A stretch of 53,417 bases of DNA, taken from the NCBI GenBank assembly GCA_947470855.1, contig CANIUQ010000010.1, positions 1 to 53,417 of the forward strand, given 5' to 3'. Shown here in pieces: positions 8,557 through 17,101 of the stretch. The translations under genes and the position numbers were made by a program. This DNA comes from Opitutia bacterium. Its GTDB lineage: Bacteria; Verrucomicrobiota; Verrucomicrobiia; Opitutales; UBA953. The first letter of the stretch is position 1; each line of letters begins with the position of its first letter. Under the pieces are notes generated by a model. The model saw nothing but the letters and a program-made list of their open reading frames with translations, had not been told where the DNA came from and made no database searches.

Positions 8557-9486
8557 TTAGAGAAGAGAAACCTCCGTAAGGAAAGTTTCCTCCTGACCGG
8601 GCTCCACGATATGGAGCCCGTTTTTATGTTCGGTGCTATTGGGTGGCCCCATCCAAGGTTCGACGCAGTAGAAGGGTGCTTGGTGGTCAGGGGTCCAGGT
8701 AACGATTGTTGCCCAGCGATCGGGAATGGGTTCTTCTCCGATTTTGATTCGAATATCTTCTTCGCCAGAGCGCGACCCGAAACGGATGGTAGCACTTTTT
8801 AGTTGGGTAAAAAGACAGTCGGAAAGATTTTCATCTGCAAAACTGATTTCTTCTTGTCCCTTGAATGCAGGGAAGGGGATTAACTTGCCATCCGCTGCAT
8901 GTCGCCACTGCTTTTTTGACGGGATTTTTAAGGTGTAATCATTTCGGCCAAGTCCTTTATGCCAAGGGAGTGTAAAATAAAAATGATGTCCTGCGCACCA
9001 ATACAGGGGCTTGGTATCGTGATTTTTTAGGCTAAAAGTGATGCGCAGAAAAAGTTCTGAGAAATCGTAACGAACTTTGAAGTCATACTGAAAGGGATAA
9101 CATGCCCGAGATTTTTCATCGGGTACCAGCTCGACAATGGCATGGGATGAGCTGGATTCTAGGATTTTAAATGTGCAGTCTCGCGCAAACCCGTGCTGTG
9201 GCATGGGTCTTTTTACTCCCTCGGCGTCTTTCCAGCTGAACTTCTCCCCCTCAGCGTAGTTTCTTCCCATCAAAGGAAAAAGGATTGGGTTGCCCCCGCG
9301 GACATGTCCGATTTTGGCGACATCGATTTCCGCTTGGGGTGGCCAGTAGAGGATTTCACGCGTGCCTTGCGGGAGATGTAAATCCCATCTCAGTAGTCGT
9401 GCCCCGCGAGTTAAACAGGTTTCAAAAGTAGCCGACCCGATTTTCCATCGCTCCAGGGGAGCGCCGTCGTGGGTGAACCTTTCCAT
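8557..9486 (-). CDS. Aldose 1-epimerase family protein (sugar mutarotase)
   Basis: Interconverts alpha and beta anomers of an aldose or sugar phosphate. Family marks are GGNPILFPLMGR (~residues 64-75), the active-site HGFARD (~98-103) and the second His motif AGHHFYFTLP (~165). The 309 residues are normal. The match is closer to the YeaD-like/hexose-6-phosphate mutarotase branch (GGNPILFP, HGFAR) than to GalM. It lies 52 bp downstream of the last methyltransferase gene of the lipid operon, so it may be read through from it, though its function looks unrelated. Confidence 0.85.
   Translation of the reverse strand: MERFTHDGAPLERWKIGSATFETCLTRGARLLRWDLHLPQGTREILYWPPQAEIDVAKIGHVRGGNPILFPLMGRNYAEGEKFSWKDAEGVKRPMPQHGFARDCTFKILESSSSHAIVELVPDEKSRACYPFQYDFKVRYDFSELFLRITFSLKNHDTKPLYWCAGHHFYFTLPWHKGLGRNDYTLKIPSKKQWRHAADGKLIPFPAFKGQEEISFADENLSDCLFTQLKSATIRFGSRSGEEDIRIKIGEEPIPDRWATIVTWTPDHQAPFYCVEPWMGPPNSTEHKNGLHIVEPGQEETFLTEVSLL
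8598..8625 (+). terminator. Rho-independent terminator inside convergent CDS
   Basis: A perfect 9-bp stem (cgggctcca / tggagcccg) with loop CGATA is followed by TTTTT on the plus strand. It is well placed to end the lipoprotein transcript. It lies inside the 3' coding part of the convergent aldose-epimerase gene, where it encodes GLHIVEPG. Confidence 0.75.
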
Positions 9487-9538
9487 GAAACTTAAGCAAA
9501 CGCGAAGAGCGCTCGGAGTAAATGCGGAATCTCTCGAT

Positions 9539-10591
9539 TTACTTCTTGGTCATACGGTAATGACAGACCATCCATTCCGACCCACCACGGAAATTCCATA
9601 ACTCCGCACAAGCCATGAAAAAGATACGCCAATAGGCTAACCACTTTTTGGCTTGGTTGGCGCCATAACATTCACCGAAAATTTCTAGAATTTCTCGACG
9701 ATTTTGATCGGTATTTTGTAACCAATGCTCGGCGGTTTGCCCATAATGACGACCTTCTACTTCCCATTGCGTTTCAAGTTTTAAGTCGTCTTGAAAATAA
9801 GTAGGCAAGTCGTTGGAGGGCATGATGCCTCCAGTGAAAAAGTGCCGAGACATCCAGTCGGTTCCATCTTTGGATTCGAAATGGTAGGCTGAATCACGGT
9901 GTGTAAAGACGTGGAAAAAGAGTTTACCTTGTGGCTTGAGCCAAGCGGAGATACGTCGAAGTAGTTCCGCCCAGTTTTTCATATGCTCAAACATTTCAAC
10001 GGAGACCACGCGATCATAGCGACCCGCTTCAGTCGTAAATTGATTCATGTCGCAGGTGATGATGCGCACATTATTCAAACCCCGGCGTTGACACTCCGAT
10101 TCAATAAAAACTTTTTGCGAGGCAGAGTTTGAAACTCCAGTAATCTGCGATTGAGGGTATTTTTCAGCCATCCACAGAGTCAGGGAACCCCAGCCGCAGC
10201 CCAATTCCAAAATCTCTTGCCCATTGGCTAGCTCCGCACGTTGGCAGGTGAGAGAAAGCATCGCTACTTCGGCTTCGGCAAGACTCTCTCGACCTGACTC
10301 ATAATAACACGAAGAGTACTTCAATCGTGGTCCTAGGCAGAGTTTATAGAAAGTAGCTGGTACTTCATAGTGCTGTTCGTTGGCTGCTTTAGTCTCCACT
10401 GCCACGGGGAGGCCACGCAGTTTTTGTGCAAATTGAGCGACGTTCTTTTGACGTTCTGCCGGTGAGGATGCACGAACTTCTTCTAGTCTTTGCCGAAGAA
10501 GTCGACGGATTCCCCAACGAATCACGTAATCGGGTAAAATATCGCTAGCTAAGAGAGTGTCGAGAAATGCCACGTCTGCATCTTGGGGCAT
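9539..10591 (-). CDS. CFA-synthase-like SAM-dependent methyltransferase
   Basis: A 350-residue methyltransferase of the cyclopropane-fatty-acid-synthase superfamily. Motif I is ILELGCGWGSLTLWMAEKYP (~residues 126-145), preceded by HYEVPATFYKLCLG and LKYSSCYY, the typical substrate-side motif. Later come VVSVEMFEHMKNW and KLFFHVFTHRD. It lacks the N-terminal domain of true CFA synthases and resembles the branch that includes plant coclaurine N-methyltransferase, so the acceptor could be a lipid or an amine. It follows the DUF1295 gene by 18 bp in the same operon, which favours a lipid acceptor. Confidence 0.85.
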   Translation of the reverse strand: MPQDADVAFLDTLLASDILPDYVIRWGIRRLLRQRLEEVRASSPAERQKNVAQFAQKLRGLPVAVETKAANEQHYEVPATFYKLCLGPRLKYSSCYYESGRESLAEAEVAMLSLTCQRAELANGQEILELGCGWGSLTLWMAEKYPQSQITGVSNSASQKVFIESECQRRGLNNVRIITCDMNQFTTEAGRYDRVVSVEMFEHMKNWAELLRRISAWLKPQGKLFFHVFTHRDSAYHFESKDGTDWMSRHFFTGGIMPSNDLPTYFQDDLKLETQWEVEGRHYGQTAEHWLQNTDQNRREILEIFGECYGANQAKKWLAYWRIFFMACAELWNFRGGSEWMVCHYRMTKK

Positions 10592-10609
10592 CTCATGAGA
10601 CTAGCAATA

Positions 10610-11452
10610 CTACCCCGCCGATTTTTTATTTTTGGGTGGCCGTGGCCAGAAAGCAGAAACGCGATTTTGATAGTCGCGATAGGATTGCCCGCGACTAGCG
10701 ATTAAACGCTCCTCGGTCATGGGTATCCCTGTTACCTTGGTTAATAAGTAGAACATGGTGCCCGCACAAATGACCCCAGGAATGCCATAAAAGGAGGAGT
10801 TATAGCTCAAAAGGGCGAATCCAAGCCAAACGAGCCATTCGCCGAAATAATTAGGGTGACGTGTCCATGCCCATAGGCCTTGGTCGCAAACCTTCCCCTT
10901 GTTTTCAGGTTTTTCCTTAAATGCCTTCAGTTGCGAGTCGGCTAAAGTCTCGAATAGAAGTGCAAAAACAACCAAGCTGAAACCCGCCCAGTGTACGATG
11001 CCCATTTTTGCAGGTGTCTCGCTCGGGTGGAATCTTTGATCAATAACAGAGGCGATCAGCGGAAGGCAGAGGAAGGTAAGAGCAATCGCTTGGAAAACGT
11101 AAAAACGGAACATGCGAAAAGAAGCATCTTCTCCCCAGTCGTCCCGCATTTTTTGGTAACGAACATCCTCTCGTTCAATTTCATTCAGAGTTCTTTGGGC
11201 TAAATGCGTCCCTAATCGTACGCTCCAAATGCTAAGACAGAATAAAAAAACAATAACCGACGAACTGAGTTCTGACCATAAGGTGACCAAATAAACGCCT
11301 GCACAAATGGCAAAACTGTAACTCCAAACAAAGTCGATAATCGACCAATTGTTGATACCTTTTCCGACATACCATGTAAGGCTAAACAAAACGACGGTGA
11401 GGAGAAAAAGACGGAAAGTTTCGACCAAAAATTCTACGTATAGGGATGTCAT
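10610..11452 (-). CDS. DUF1295 / steroid 5-alpha-reductase-like membrane protein
   Basis: A polytopic membrane protein of 280 residues with about six to seven hydrophobic segments. The C-terminal hallmark RHPNYFGEWLVWLGFALL (~residues 202-219), shared with sterol reductases and isoprenylcysteine methyltransferases, identifies DUF1295. By family analogy it would bind NADPH or SAM and act on a double bond or chain end of a lipid. It overlaps the DUF2062 gene by 4 bp and sits between two lipid-related methyltransferases, which supports a role in acyl-chain modification. Confidence 0.87.
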   Translation of the reverse strand: MTSLYVEFLVETFRLFLLTVVLFSLTWYVGKGINNWSIIDFVWSYSFAICAGVYLVTLWSELSSSVIVFLFCLSIWSVRLGTHLAQRTLNEIEREDVRYQKMRDDWGEDASFRMFRFYVFQAIALTFLCLPLIASVIDQRFHPSETPAKMGIVHWAGFSLVVFALLFETLADSQLKAFKEKPENKGKVCDQGLWAWTRHPNYFGEWLVWLGFALLSYNSSFYGIPGVICAGTMFYLLTKVTGIPMTEERLIASRGQSYRDYQNRVSAFWPRPPKNKKSAG

Positions 11453-11928
11453 TGATCGGATTTAAATTTCATCCATTTACTCATAAATTTTTTTAGAATA
11501 AAGTTTATTATAAATGCACAGGGAGGGACGGCAATCAGCCACCCGAGGAGGCCGTGGAGACCAGCCATCCCGAACTTAACCAAAAAGCCAGAAATTGAAC
11601 GATTAAACTCTTCGATGATGAGAGTAGGATCGAGGGGCAGTTTCTCGGCTCCAGTAATCATTTCACCGAGGCGAACGAGTGGAATAATCAGAAGCAACTG
11701 CAGGGGATAAGAAAAGTAGTTAATCGTCTGCATGATGAGGTGATTGAGCCGAAATACTTTCCCGGCTAATAAGCAGAGAATGGTGGTCGTACCGACGATG
11801 GGGTTAACCGCGATGGCTAAACTCACGCTAATCGCTGCCGCAACTTCGTCGGGACTTACGCCCTTTTTTAATTCCGCTAAAAGTGGATCACGGACTTTGC
11901 TTTTTAACCAATCAGACAGACGATTCAT
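11449..11928 (-). CDS. DUF2062 membrane protein
   Basis: A 159-residue protein with three hydrophobic stretches. The central AVNPIVGTTTILCLLAG followed by FRLNHLIMQTINYFSYPLQ is the pattern of DUF2062 proteins, small membrane proteins often near glycosyltransferase or lipid genes. No catalytic residues are evident. It overlaps the upstream DUF1475 gene by 17 bp and the downstream DUF1295 gene by 4 bp, so its translation is probably coupled to both. Confidence 0.8.
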   Translation of the reverse strand: MNRLSDWLKSKVRDPLLAELKKGVSPDEVAAAISVSLAIAVNPIVGTTTILCLLAGKVFRLNHLIMQTINYFSYPLQLLLIIPLVRLGEMITGAEKLPLDPTLIIEEFNRSISGFLVKFGMAGLHGLLGWLIAVPPCAFIINFILKKFMSKWMKFKSDQ

Positions 11929-12304
11929 GCGCAGTTTTTCTCATGAAAAATATTTTCCCAAGATCAGTTTCTTTGCGGTGAACGTAAAGGCATCCTAGAA
12001 CATAGGCAGCGATGGCAAAATTGCCGAGTAAGAGAAGAGCAACGAGCCAAATGCCTCGAGCAACAAAACTCTTTTCACGCCAAGCCACATAGAGCCAAAA
12101 AGTTAAAAATCCAAAGTAGGCATCGAACATTGTGGCCAAGCCCCAGGGTTCGGAGCAGACCGTGATGTAGCCACCGATGACATTCAAAGCTTTTCCAGAG
12201 TAAGCCGGGAGCATCGATTGGGACGGGGTCACGCAAGCGTACCAAGAAACCCAAGTCATTGCGATTAAGACACCGACAAAATAAAGGCCGATAATTTTTT
12301 TCAT
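11912..12304 (-). CDS. DUF1475-like membrane protein
   Basis: A 130-residue protein starting MKKIIGLYFVG, with four predicted membrane segments. The stretch EPWGLATMFDAYFGFLTF followed by WREKS and LLLLGNFAIAAYVLG fits DUF1475 as I remember it. The reading frame is open upstream into the CFA synthase gene, but that extension is the antisense of conserved coding sequence, so I use the internal ATG. It starts 37 bp after the CFA stop. Function unknown; the setting suggests a membrane partner of lipid modification. Confidence 0.75.
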   Translation of the reverse strand: MKKIIGLYFVGVLIAMTWVSWYACVTPSQSMLPAYSGKALNVIGGYITVCSEPWGLATMFDAYFGFLTFWLYVAWREKSFVARGIWLVALLLLGNFAIAAYVLGCLYVHRKETDLGKIFFMRKTAHESSV

Positions 12305-12341
12305 AGTGGTTAAGGGATAAGGTGTCGTGAATTCTTCAGAA

Positions 12342-13598
12342 TTAAATACATTCTTGATTGTTAGGGCGAACATAGACTGCTTGTACGACCCCAATATTGC
12401 GATGTGCAAAAGCCGCTTCACAGTAACGGAAGTAGAGGCGCCATTTACGAATAAACACATCATTAAAGCCCATCGCTTTAATTGCGGGCAGGTTTTTTTC
12501 GAACGATTCGGCCCACGCCGCTAAAGTTTTGGCATAATCCAAGCCAAACTCATCAAGACGATGACATTGGAATTTTCCCGCCTTGGTCATTTGCTCATTA
12601 ACGCGATTAATGGAAAGCAAGAGCGAGCCAGGGAAAATATGTTTCTGAATAAAATCAACCCCACGTCGAAAAGCTTCATAGCGACTGTCGGGACAGGTAA
12701 TGTATTGGAAAGCAGCAATTCCTTGAGGTTTAAGCAGACGGCTAACGCACTGACAAAAATCGGGGAGATAGCGATGGCCCAGTGCTTCCATCATTTCAAT
12801 GGAGACGCACTTATCGTACGTTCCTTGATGATCGCGGAAGTCCTCCAATTTAACCGTGATTTTGTCCGATAAACCAGCCTCTTTAATACGTTTTTGAGCA
12901 AGTTCATATTGCGCTTGGGAGATGGTGAGAGTGGTTACTCGACAACTATACTCTCGAACTGCGTGTAAGGCGAAGCCACCCCAACCCGTACCAATCTCTA
13001 AAAGATGGTCGGTAGGTTTTAATTGGAGGTGCCGGCAGAGAGCTTGATTTTTGGCATATTGAGCTTCAGCCAAAGTTTGGCAGCCCTCCCAGCGTCCCGA
13101 GGAATACATCAATGAAGGATCGAGGAAGAGTTGAAAAAACTCGTTCGATACATCGTAGTGCTCGGCAATATTGAGTCGGACGGTCTTTTTGGTGTTAGGG
13201 CGCAAGAGGTGACCCACGCGATCGATTAGGCGAAAAACGCCTAAAGCAATGGTGCGTCGAGTTGACCCAGACATTCCAGGAGTCTGCTCGATATTTTTAA
13301 TAAAGAATCCGATGACGGCGGCTAAGTCAGGGGAGTCCCATTCGCCTGCCATATAAGATTCGCATAAACCAATATCAGCGGCGAGAATGATTCGTCGGAA
13401 AAAATTTTCATCCCGAATAATCATCGCCGCTCCCTTTTCTGGTGAATCTTTATCGCCCAAGGTAATGATTTCACCCTGTGGTAATTGCAGATTCATTTTG
13501 CCCTGGGATAATTTTTTCAATTCCCGCAGAACGATTTTTTGAGCCCAGCTCTCTTGAACAGGATAGTTCTGCTGGGGTGAAGAGAGGGGGGCGGTCAT
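12342..13598 (-). CDS. cfa: Cyclopropane-fatty-acyl-phospholipid synthase
   Basis: Transfers a methylene group from SAM to the double bond of phospholipid acyl chains. The 418 residues include the N-terminal lipid-binding part (GESYMAGEW-like sequence, here CESYMAGEWDSPDL at ~94) and the methyltransferase core with HYDVSNEFFQLFLD, YSSGRW, the SAM motif LEIGTGWGGFALHA (~200) and CVSIEMMEALGHRYL. The C-terminal QYITCPDSRYE and FIQKHIFPG are typical. The ATG overlaps the DUF1365 stop (ATGA). It needs unsaturated chains, which the nearby desaturases could supply. A methyl-branching activity (methyl instead of ring) is also possible in this family. Confidence 0.92.
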   Translation of the reverse strand: MTAPLSSPQQNYPVQESWAQKIVLRELKKLSQGKMNLQLPQGEIITLGDKDSPEKGAAMIIRDENFFRRIILAADIGLCESYMAGEWDSPDLAAVIGFFIKNIEQTPGMSGSTRRTIALGVFRLIDRVGHLLRPNTKKTVRLNIAEHYDVSNEFFQLFLDPSLMYSSGRWEGCQTLAEAQYAKNQALCRHLQLKPTDHLLEIGTGWGGFALHAVREYSCRVTTLTISQAQYELAQKRIKEAGLSDKITVKLEDFRDHQGTYDKCVSIEMMEALGHRYLPDFCQCVSRLLKPQGIAAFQYITCPDSRYEAFRRGVDFIQKHIFPGSLLLSINRVNEQMTKAGKFQCHRLDEFGLDYAKTLAAWAESFEKNLPAIKAMGFNDVFIRKWRLYFRYCEAAFAHRNIGVVQAVYVRPNNQECI

Positions 13599-14446
13599 TT
13601 TTTTTGCTGTAACTCGGTAGTGGGGTGGCGGACGTTTCGTTGCAACCCTACATCATCACGTTTACGTCGAAAAGGTAGATGTTTCACGACCCAGAGCCAA
13701 GCGGCATGAAAATGAATGAGGGTAACCACTTTCAGAATAAGAAAGGGTATCTTGCAGGTAAGCCAAAGCAATCGGCCATCTGTGAGAGGCACCGCTCGAC
13801 CTGTCCAAGCACTAATTAAGGTTTTCTTGCCATTTTCATAGTGATCAACGGTCAGAGCGAGTCGACCCTGTGGTTGGCGTAAACAGAACTCGAATTCCGT
13901 TTCTAACCCTGAAAAAGGGGAGACATAAAAATGTTTGGGGGTTCGCAGCCGTAAGATTTTTTCTCCCTGGGCGTTTTCTTCTAAGCACTGATGACTCAAG
14001 AACCAGGCTTTACGTTCCCCGAAAGTGTTATGCACTTCGGCGATTCCGCAGCGAAGTTCACGATGCACGCTAATCAGGAAGAAAACCACGGGGTTATAGG
14101 ATTTGCCAAAAGCTCTTGGCATCGCCACGAGTGTAATTTCGGCTTCAGCGGGAAGGGCTTCTCCTTGAGATTGACAGAAAGCACGCACGCGTTGGTCAAG
14201 GGTATCGCCCTCCTCGCCGAATTTTTGTTCTAGGCCTTCGGGTTGGAAAACGGCCCCCCGAGGAAGAAAATCTTGTTGGCGAAGTTGATAAGGGGCCCAG
14301 CCACCCTGATTGAGTAACCAAAGTCCCCGACCAATCGACCCCCATTCTTGTAGAGGTATAGTAAAGCAGAAAACACGATGTGTAAAACGATGTGGGCGAG
14401 GCCATAATCGAGCATGCATCACCTCCGCCTCGTATAATTGAACCAT
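13595..14446 (-). CDS. DUF1365 family protein
   Basis: A 283-residue protein with the DUF1365 pattern: LYEAEVMHARLWPRPHRFTHRVF at the N-terminus (conserved His), GKSYNPVVFF, EVHNTFGER, KHFYVSPF and the C-terminal FHAAWLWVVKHLPF. Members are typically found beside an FAD oxidoreductase and a CFA-like methyltransferase, exactly as here. Biochemical function is not established to my knowledge. It is the first gene of a tightly overlapping minus-strand operon that continues into cfa. Confidence 0.9.
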   Translation of the reverse strand: MVQLYEAEVMHARLWPRPHRFTHRVFCFTIPLQEWGSIGRGLWLLNQGGWAPYQLRQQDFLPRGAVFQPEGLEQKFGEEGDTLDQRVRAFCQSQGEALPAEAEITLVAMPRAFGKSYNPVVFFLISVHRELRCGIAEVHNTFGERKAWFLSHQCLEENAQGEKILRLRTPKHFYVSPFSGLETEFEFCLRQPQGRLALTVDHYENGKKTLISAWTGRAVPLTDGRLLWLTCKIPFLILKVVTLIHFHAAWLWVVKHLPFRRKRDDVGLQRNVRHPTTELQQKK

Positions 14447-14474
14447 TATTATAAAATGGCGGTAAACTTATCGA

Positions 14475-14500
14475 GTGCAAGCCCCTCCCTAATCTTGCAC
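14475..14500. promoter_or_regulatory. Inverted repeat in divergent promoter region
   Basis: GTGCAAG (14475-14481) and CTTGCAC (14494-14500) form a perfect 7-bp dyad with a 12-bp spacer. It lies in the 82-bp space between the divergent DUF1365 and GIDE-LemA genes. The arm spacing (centres 19 bp apart) suits a dimeric regulator, so it is a candidate operator controlling one or both genes. No regulator is identified. Confidence 0.45.
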
Positions 14501-14528
14501 CTGAATCAATAAACCCTAGAAAGGGTCG

Positions 14529-15824
14529 GTGAGTTCTTCCCCGCCTGACCTCATTTTCTTATTACCTTTGGGCTTATCGACGCTTGCTTTGTTGATGGGT
14601 CTTAAGGCGGGAAAAAGACGTCGGCTTTTGGACGACACCCCAACCTGTAAAACCCTAGGAGTGTTTATTGGTGAAGTCGAAGTCGAAGGAGTCTGTGTCA
14701 CCACGAATCCGATTCACGCTCTTTTTTGTCAACAACCCTGCGTGATTTATGACTGGGAGATTCATGAAGAATGGGAGCGATGGGTAACGGTTGCTTATAC
14801 GGATGATAAAGGACATCGAAGAACTCGCCGTGAATTGCGTCGTGGGTGGGAGATGGTGGCAGGAAAAACCTATTGGCAGGGTTTCTATCTTAAAGATGAT
14901 TATGGATATGTTTGGGTTCACCCCGCGGGAGCACAGTTAGATCGGCAACTTTTGTTCGATGAGTATACTGAACGAGGAACGGCCCTTTATGCCATGGGAC
15001 CTCGTGCTGAGATTTCCGATTCAACGGGAAGACGTCGATTTAAGGAGACGGGATTGGCCGTTGACACCTCTTTATTCGTTCGCGGTCGCGCGAGCGAGCG
15101 CCCTGATATTGTCGCTCCTCAGATTGTGCAGGATGAACGTGCGGAAATGTTTTTAATCAGCACTCGCTCAGAAAAAGCGATCAGCCAAGGTAAAGCGACA
15201 GCCTATTTTGTCTGGCACGTTTTAGGCTTAATGGCAGGAATCTTTAGTGGTCTAGCCTTTGGTTTAGGCAAAGCCTCTAGCACGGGAGATAATGTGCCTC
15301 TCTATGCACTCTGTGGCGGGCTGATTTACGGGCTGGCTTGGCTGATTGGCTGGATTTGGATGGTGTTCAACAGCTTGATTGGCCTGCGCAATCGCGTGCG
15401 CCAAGCCCAGTCTTTGATTGATGTGCAGGTCAAGCGTCGTGCGGACCTCATTCCGCCACTGACTGCATGCCTGCAAGGTTTACGTCAGCATGAGTCGGAG
15501 GTGCAAGTGGCGGTAACGCAACTTCGGTCGCAGGCTGGATTGCTCTCGGGAATTACGGCTGTTTCTTCAACGGTGATAGCTGTTGCGGAGCAGTATCCAG
15601 TCTTAATGGCTAATCAATCTTTCCAATCATTGTCCAAAAATATTAAAGAAACCGAGGATCGAATCGCGTTAGCCCGTAACTATGCTAACGACATCACGAC
15701 TTTTTATAATACGCGCCTCACGCGCATTCCTGATTGTTATGTGGCACAATTAGTCCAAATGACGCCAGAACCATTGTTTATGGCTAAAGGTTTTGAGCAA
15801 AAAGTAATACCGGTCGGATTTTAA
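14529..15824 (+). CDS. GIDE-domain and LemA-domain fusion membrane protein
   Basis: A 431-residue protein with two recognisable parts. Residues 7-24 are a membrane anchor. Residues ~40-160 resemble the GIDE/BAM domain of mitochondrial MUL1-type ligases: LGVFIGEVEVEG, the Cys-Val-x-Tyr motif CVIYDW, a Trp-rich core and FYLKDDYGYVWVHP. No RING finger is present. Two membrane segments follow (~225-247 and 257-280), then a LemA domain (~280-430): NSLIGLRNRV, VKRRADLIPPL, ARNYANDITTFYN and the C-terminal RIPDCYVAQL. The GTG start has AAAGGG 5 bases upstream. It interrupts the lipid locus on the opposite strand and its stop overlaps that of the FAD oxidoreductase gene. Role unknown; envelope-related by inference. 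Confidence 0.85.
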   Translation: MSSSPPDLIFLLPLGLSTLALLMGLKAGKRRRLLDDTPTCKTLGVFIGEVEVEGVCVTTNPIHALFCQQPCVIYDWEIHEEWERWVTVAYTDDKGHRRTRRELRRGWEMVAGKTYWQGFYLKDDYGYVWVHPAGAQLDRQLLFDEYTERGTALYAMGPRAEISDSTGRRRFKETGLAVDTSLFVRGRASERPDIVAPQIVQDERAEMFLISTRSEKAISQGKATAYFVWHVLGLMAGIFSGLAFGLGKASSTGDNVPLYALCGGLIYGLAWLIGWIWMVFNSLIGLRNRVRQAQSLIDVQVKRRADLIPPLTACLQGLRQHESEVQVAVTQLRSQAGLLSGITAVSSTVIAVAEQYPVLMANQSFQSLSKNIKETEDRIALARNYANDITTFYNTRLTRIPDCYVAQLVQMTPEPLFMAKGFEQKVIPVGF

Positions 15825-17101
15825 CTTTGCTCCCAGGCATCTCGCTTGAGCAGGTAGCTGCATAAGCGGTGGGCTGACCACAATCCGTCTTCGTGAAATC
15901 CGTAACGTTGCCAAGCACCGACGAAGTGAAGACGAGAGTCTTTTCTTTCGTTTAGTTCCTGTATTTGACCCTGCGCGAGTAATGCTTCCAGAGAAAAGAG
16001 AGGGTGTTCAACGGGAATCGTTTGGATGACTTTATGGGGGTTAATTTTTTCAGGATGATTAATCGTCACAAAAAATTGGCCAAGAGGAGTGAGCCCTTGC
16101 AGGGCATTCATCCAATAATGCGTGGATGTTTTTGTTTCTCCATTTTCAGTCCAAGTTTGATAATTCCAAGCTGACCACGCTAAACGCTTTTGTGGCATAG
16201 GACTTTCGTCGGTATGAACAGTGGCAATGTTTTGATTATAACGAAATGATCCCAAAATTGCTTTTTCTCTCTCATCGGCATCGCTTAGCAGGGTGCAACT
16301 TTGGTCTGCGTGGCAGGCCATAATGACGCGGTCAAAGGTTTCCTCTCCTTTAGACGTTGTGACTGTCACTCCATGACTCGTTCTGCGAATTTGTGTTACG
16401 GGTTCACCCAGTCGGTGCTGTGCAGGACATTGTGAGAGAATAGCCTGAACATACTCACGTGAACCTTGAACCGGGGTGAGCCATTGGTGTTGAGTATTTA
16501 ATCCCAGAAAGCCGTGGTTATAAAAAAAACGCATCAACTTAGCCGCAGGGAAGGCGAGCATTTTTTCAGGCGGTGTCGACCACACCGCTGAACTCATGGG
16601 GATGAGATAAAGATTTAGAAAATCCTCCCCGAAATGATTTTGCTTACACCATTCGCGCAAAGAAGTTTTTTCGGCAGCGGGAGTTTGCCAGGCGGTTTGG
16701 GCGAGTTGATTGAATCGGTTGATTTGCCAAAGTAATTTCCAAAATCGAGGGCGGAGTAAATTGCGTCTTTGCGCAAAAAGGTGATTCAACGACGAGCCAC
16801 ACCATTCAAGCCTAGATGGATCGTGGCGAACGGAGAATGACATGGGGGCCTTTTTCCAGCGAATACCGAGTTGTTGAAAGAGTCGGCAGAGCATCGGGTA
16901 GGTGACTTCATTGAATACCATGAAACCCGTATCCATGGGCAGTTTTTTACCTGTGGTTGGCTCAGTGACATCGATGGTGTGGGCATGTCCTCCTGGGCGA
17001 TGATTGGAGTCAAAAAGAGTTAAGTCGTGATTTCGACTCAGAAAATAAACACAGCCCAGGCCACTCACGCCGGAGCCAATAATGGCAATTCGTTCACGCA
17101 C
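15821..17101 (-). CDS. FAD-dependent oxidoreductase (amine-oxidase-like) of the DUF1365/CFA group
   Basis: A 426-residue flavoprotein. The Rossmann motif IAIIGSGVSGLGCVYFLS is at residues 5-22, followed by GGHAHTIDV (~37) and MDTGFMVFNE (~56), as in the FAD oxidoreductases associated with DUF1365 and CFA-like methyltransferases. The second FAD region near the C-terminus reads FVGAWQRYGFHEDG. It probably oxidises or desaturates a modified acyl chain; no amine substrate is implied. The GTG start overlaps the desaturase gene by 8 bp, so the two are probably coupled. Confidence 0.88.
   Translation of the reverse strand: MRERIAIIGSGVSGLGCVYFLSRNHDLTLFDSNHRPGGHAHTIDVTEPTTGKKLPMDTGFMVFNEVTYPMLCRLFQQLGIRWKKAPMSFSVRHDPSRLEWCGSSLNHLFAQRRNLLRPRFWKLLWQINRFNQLAQTAWQTPAAEKTSLREWCKQNHFGEDFLNLYLIPMSSAVWSTPPEKMLAFPAAKLMRFFYNHGFLGLNTQHQWLTPVQGSREYVQAILSQCPAQHRLGEPVTQIRRTSHGVTVTTSKGEETFDRVIMACHADQSCTLLSDADEREKAILGSFRYNQNIATVHTDESPMPQKRLAWSAWNYQTWTENGETKTSTHYWMNALQGLTPLGQFFVTINHPEKINPHKVIQTIPVEHPLFSLEALLAQGQIQELNERKDSRLHFVGAWQRYGFHEDGLWSAHRLCSYLLKRDAWEQS

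Noticed and set aside
12305-12463. N-terminal extension of the DUF1475-like gene
   Set aside because: It lies inside the 3' coding part of cfa in another frame and has no family features.
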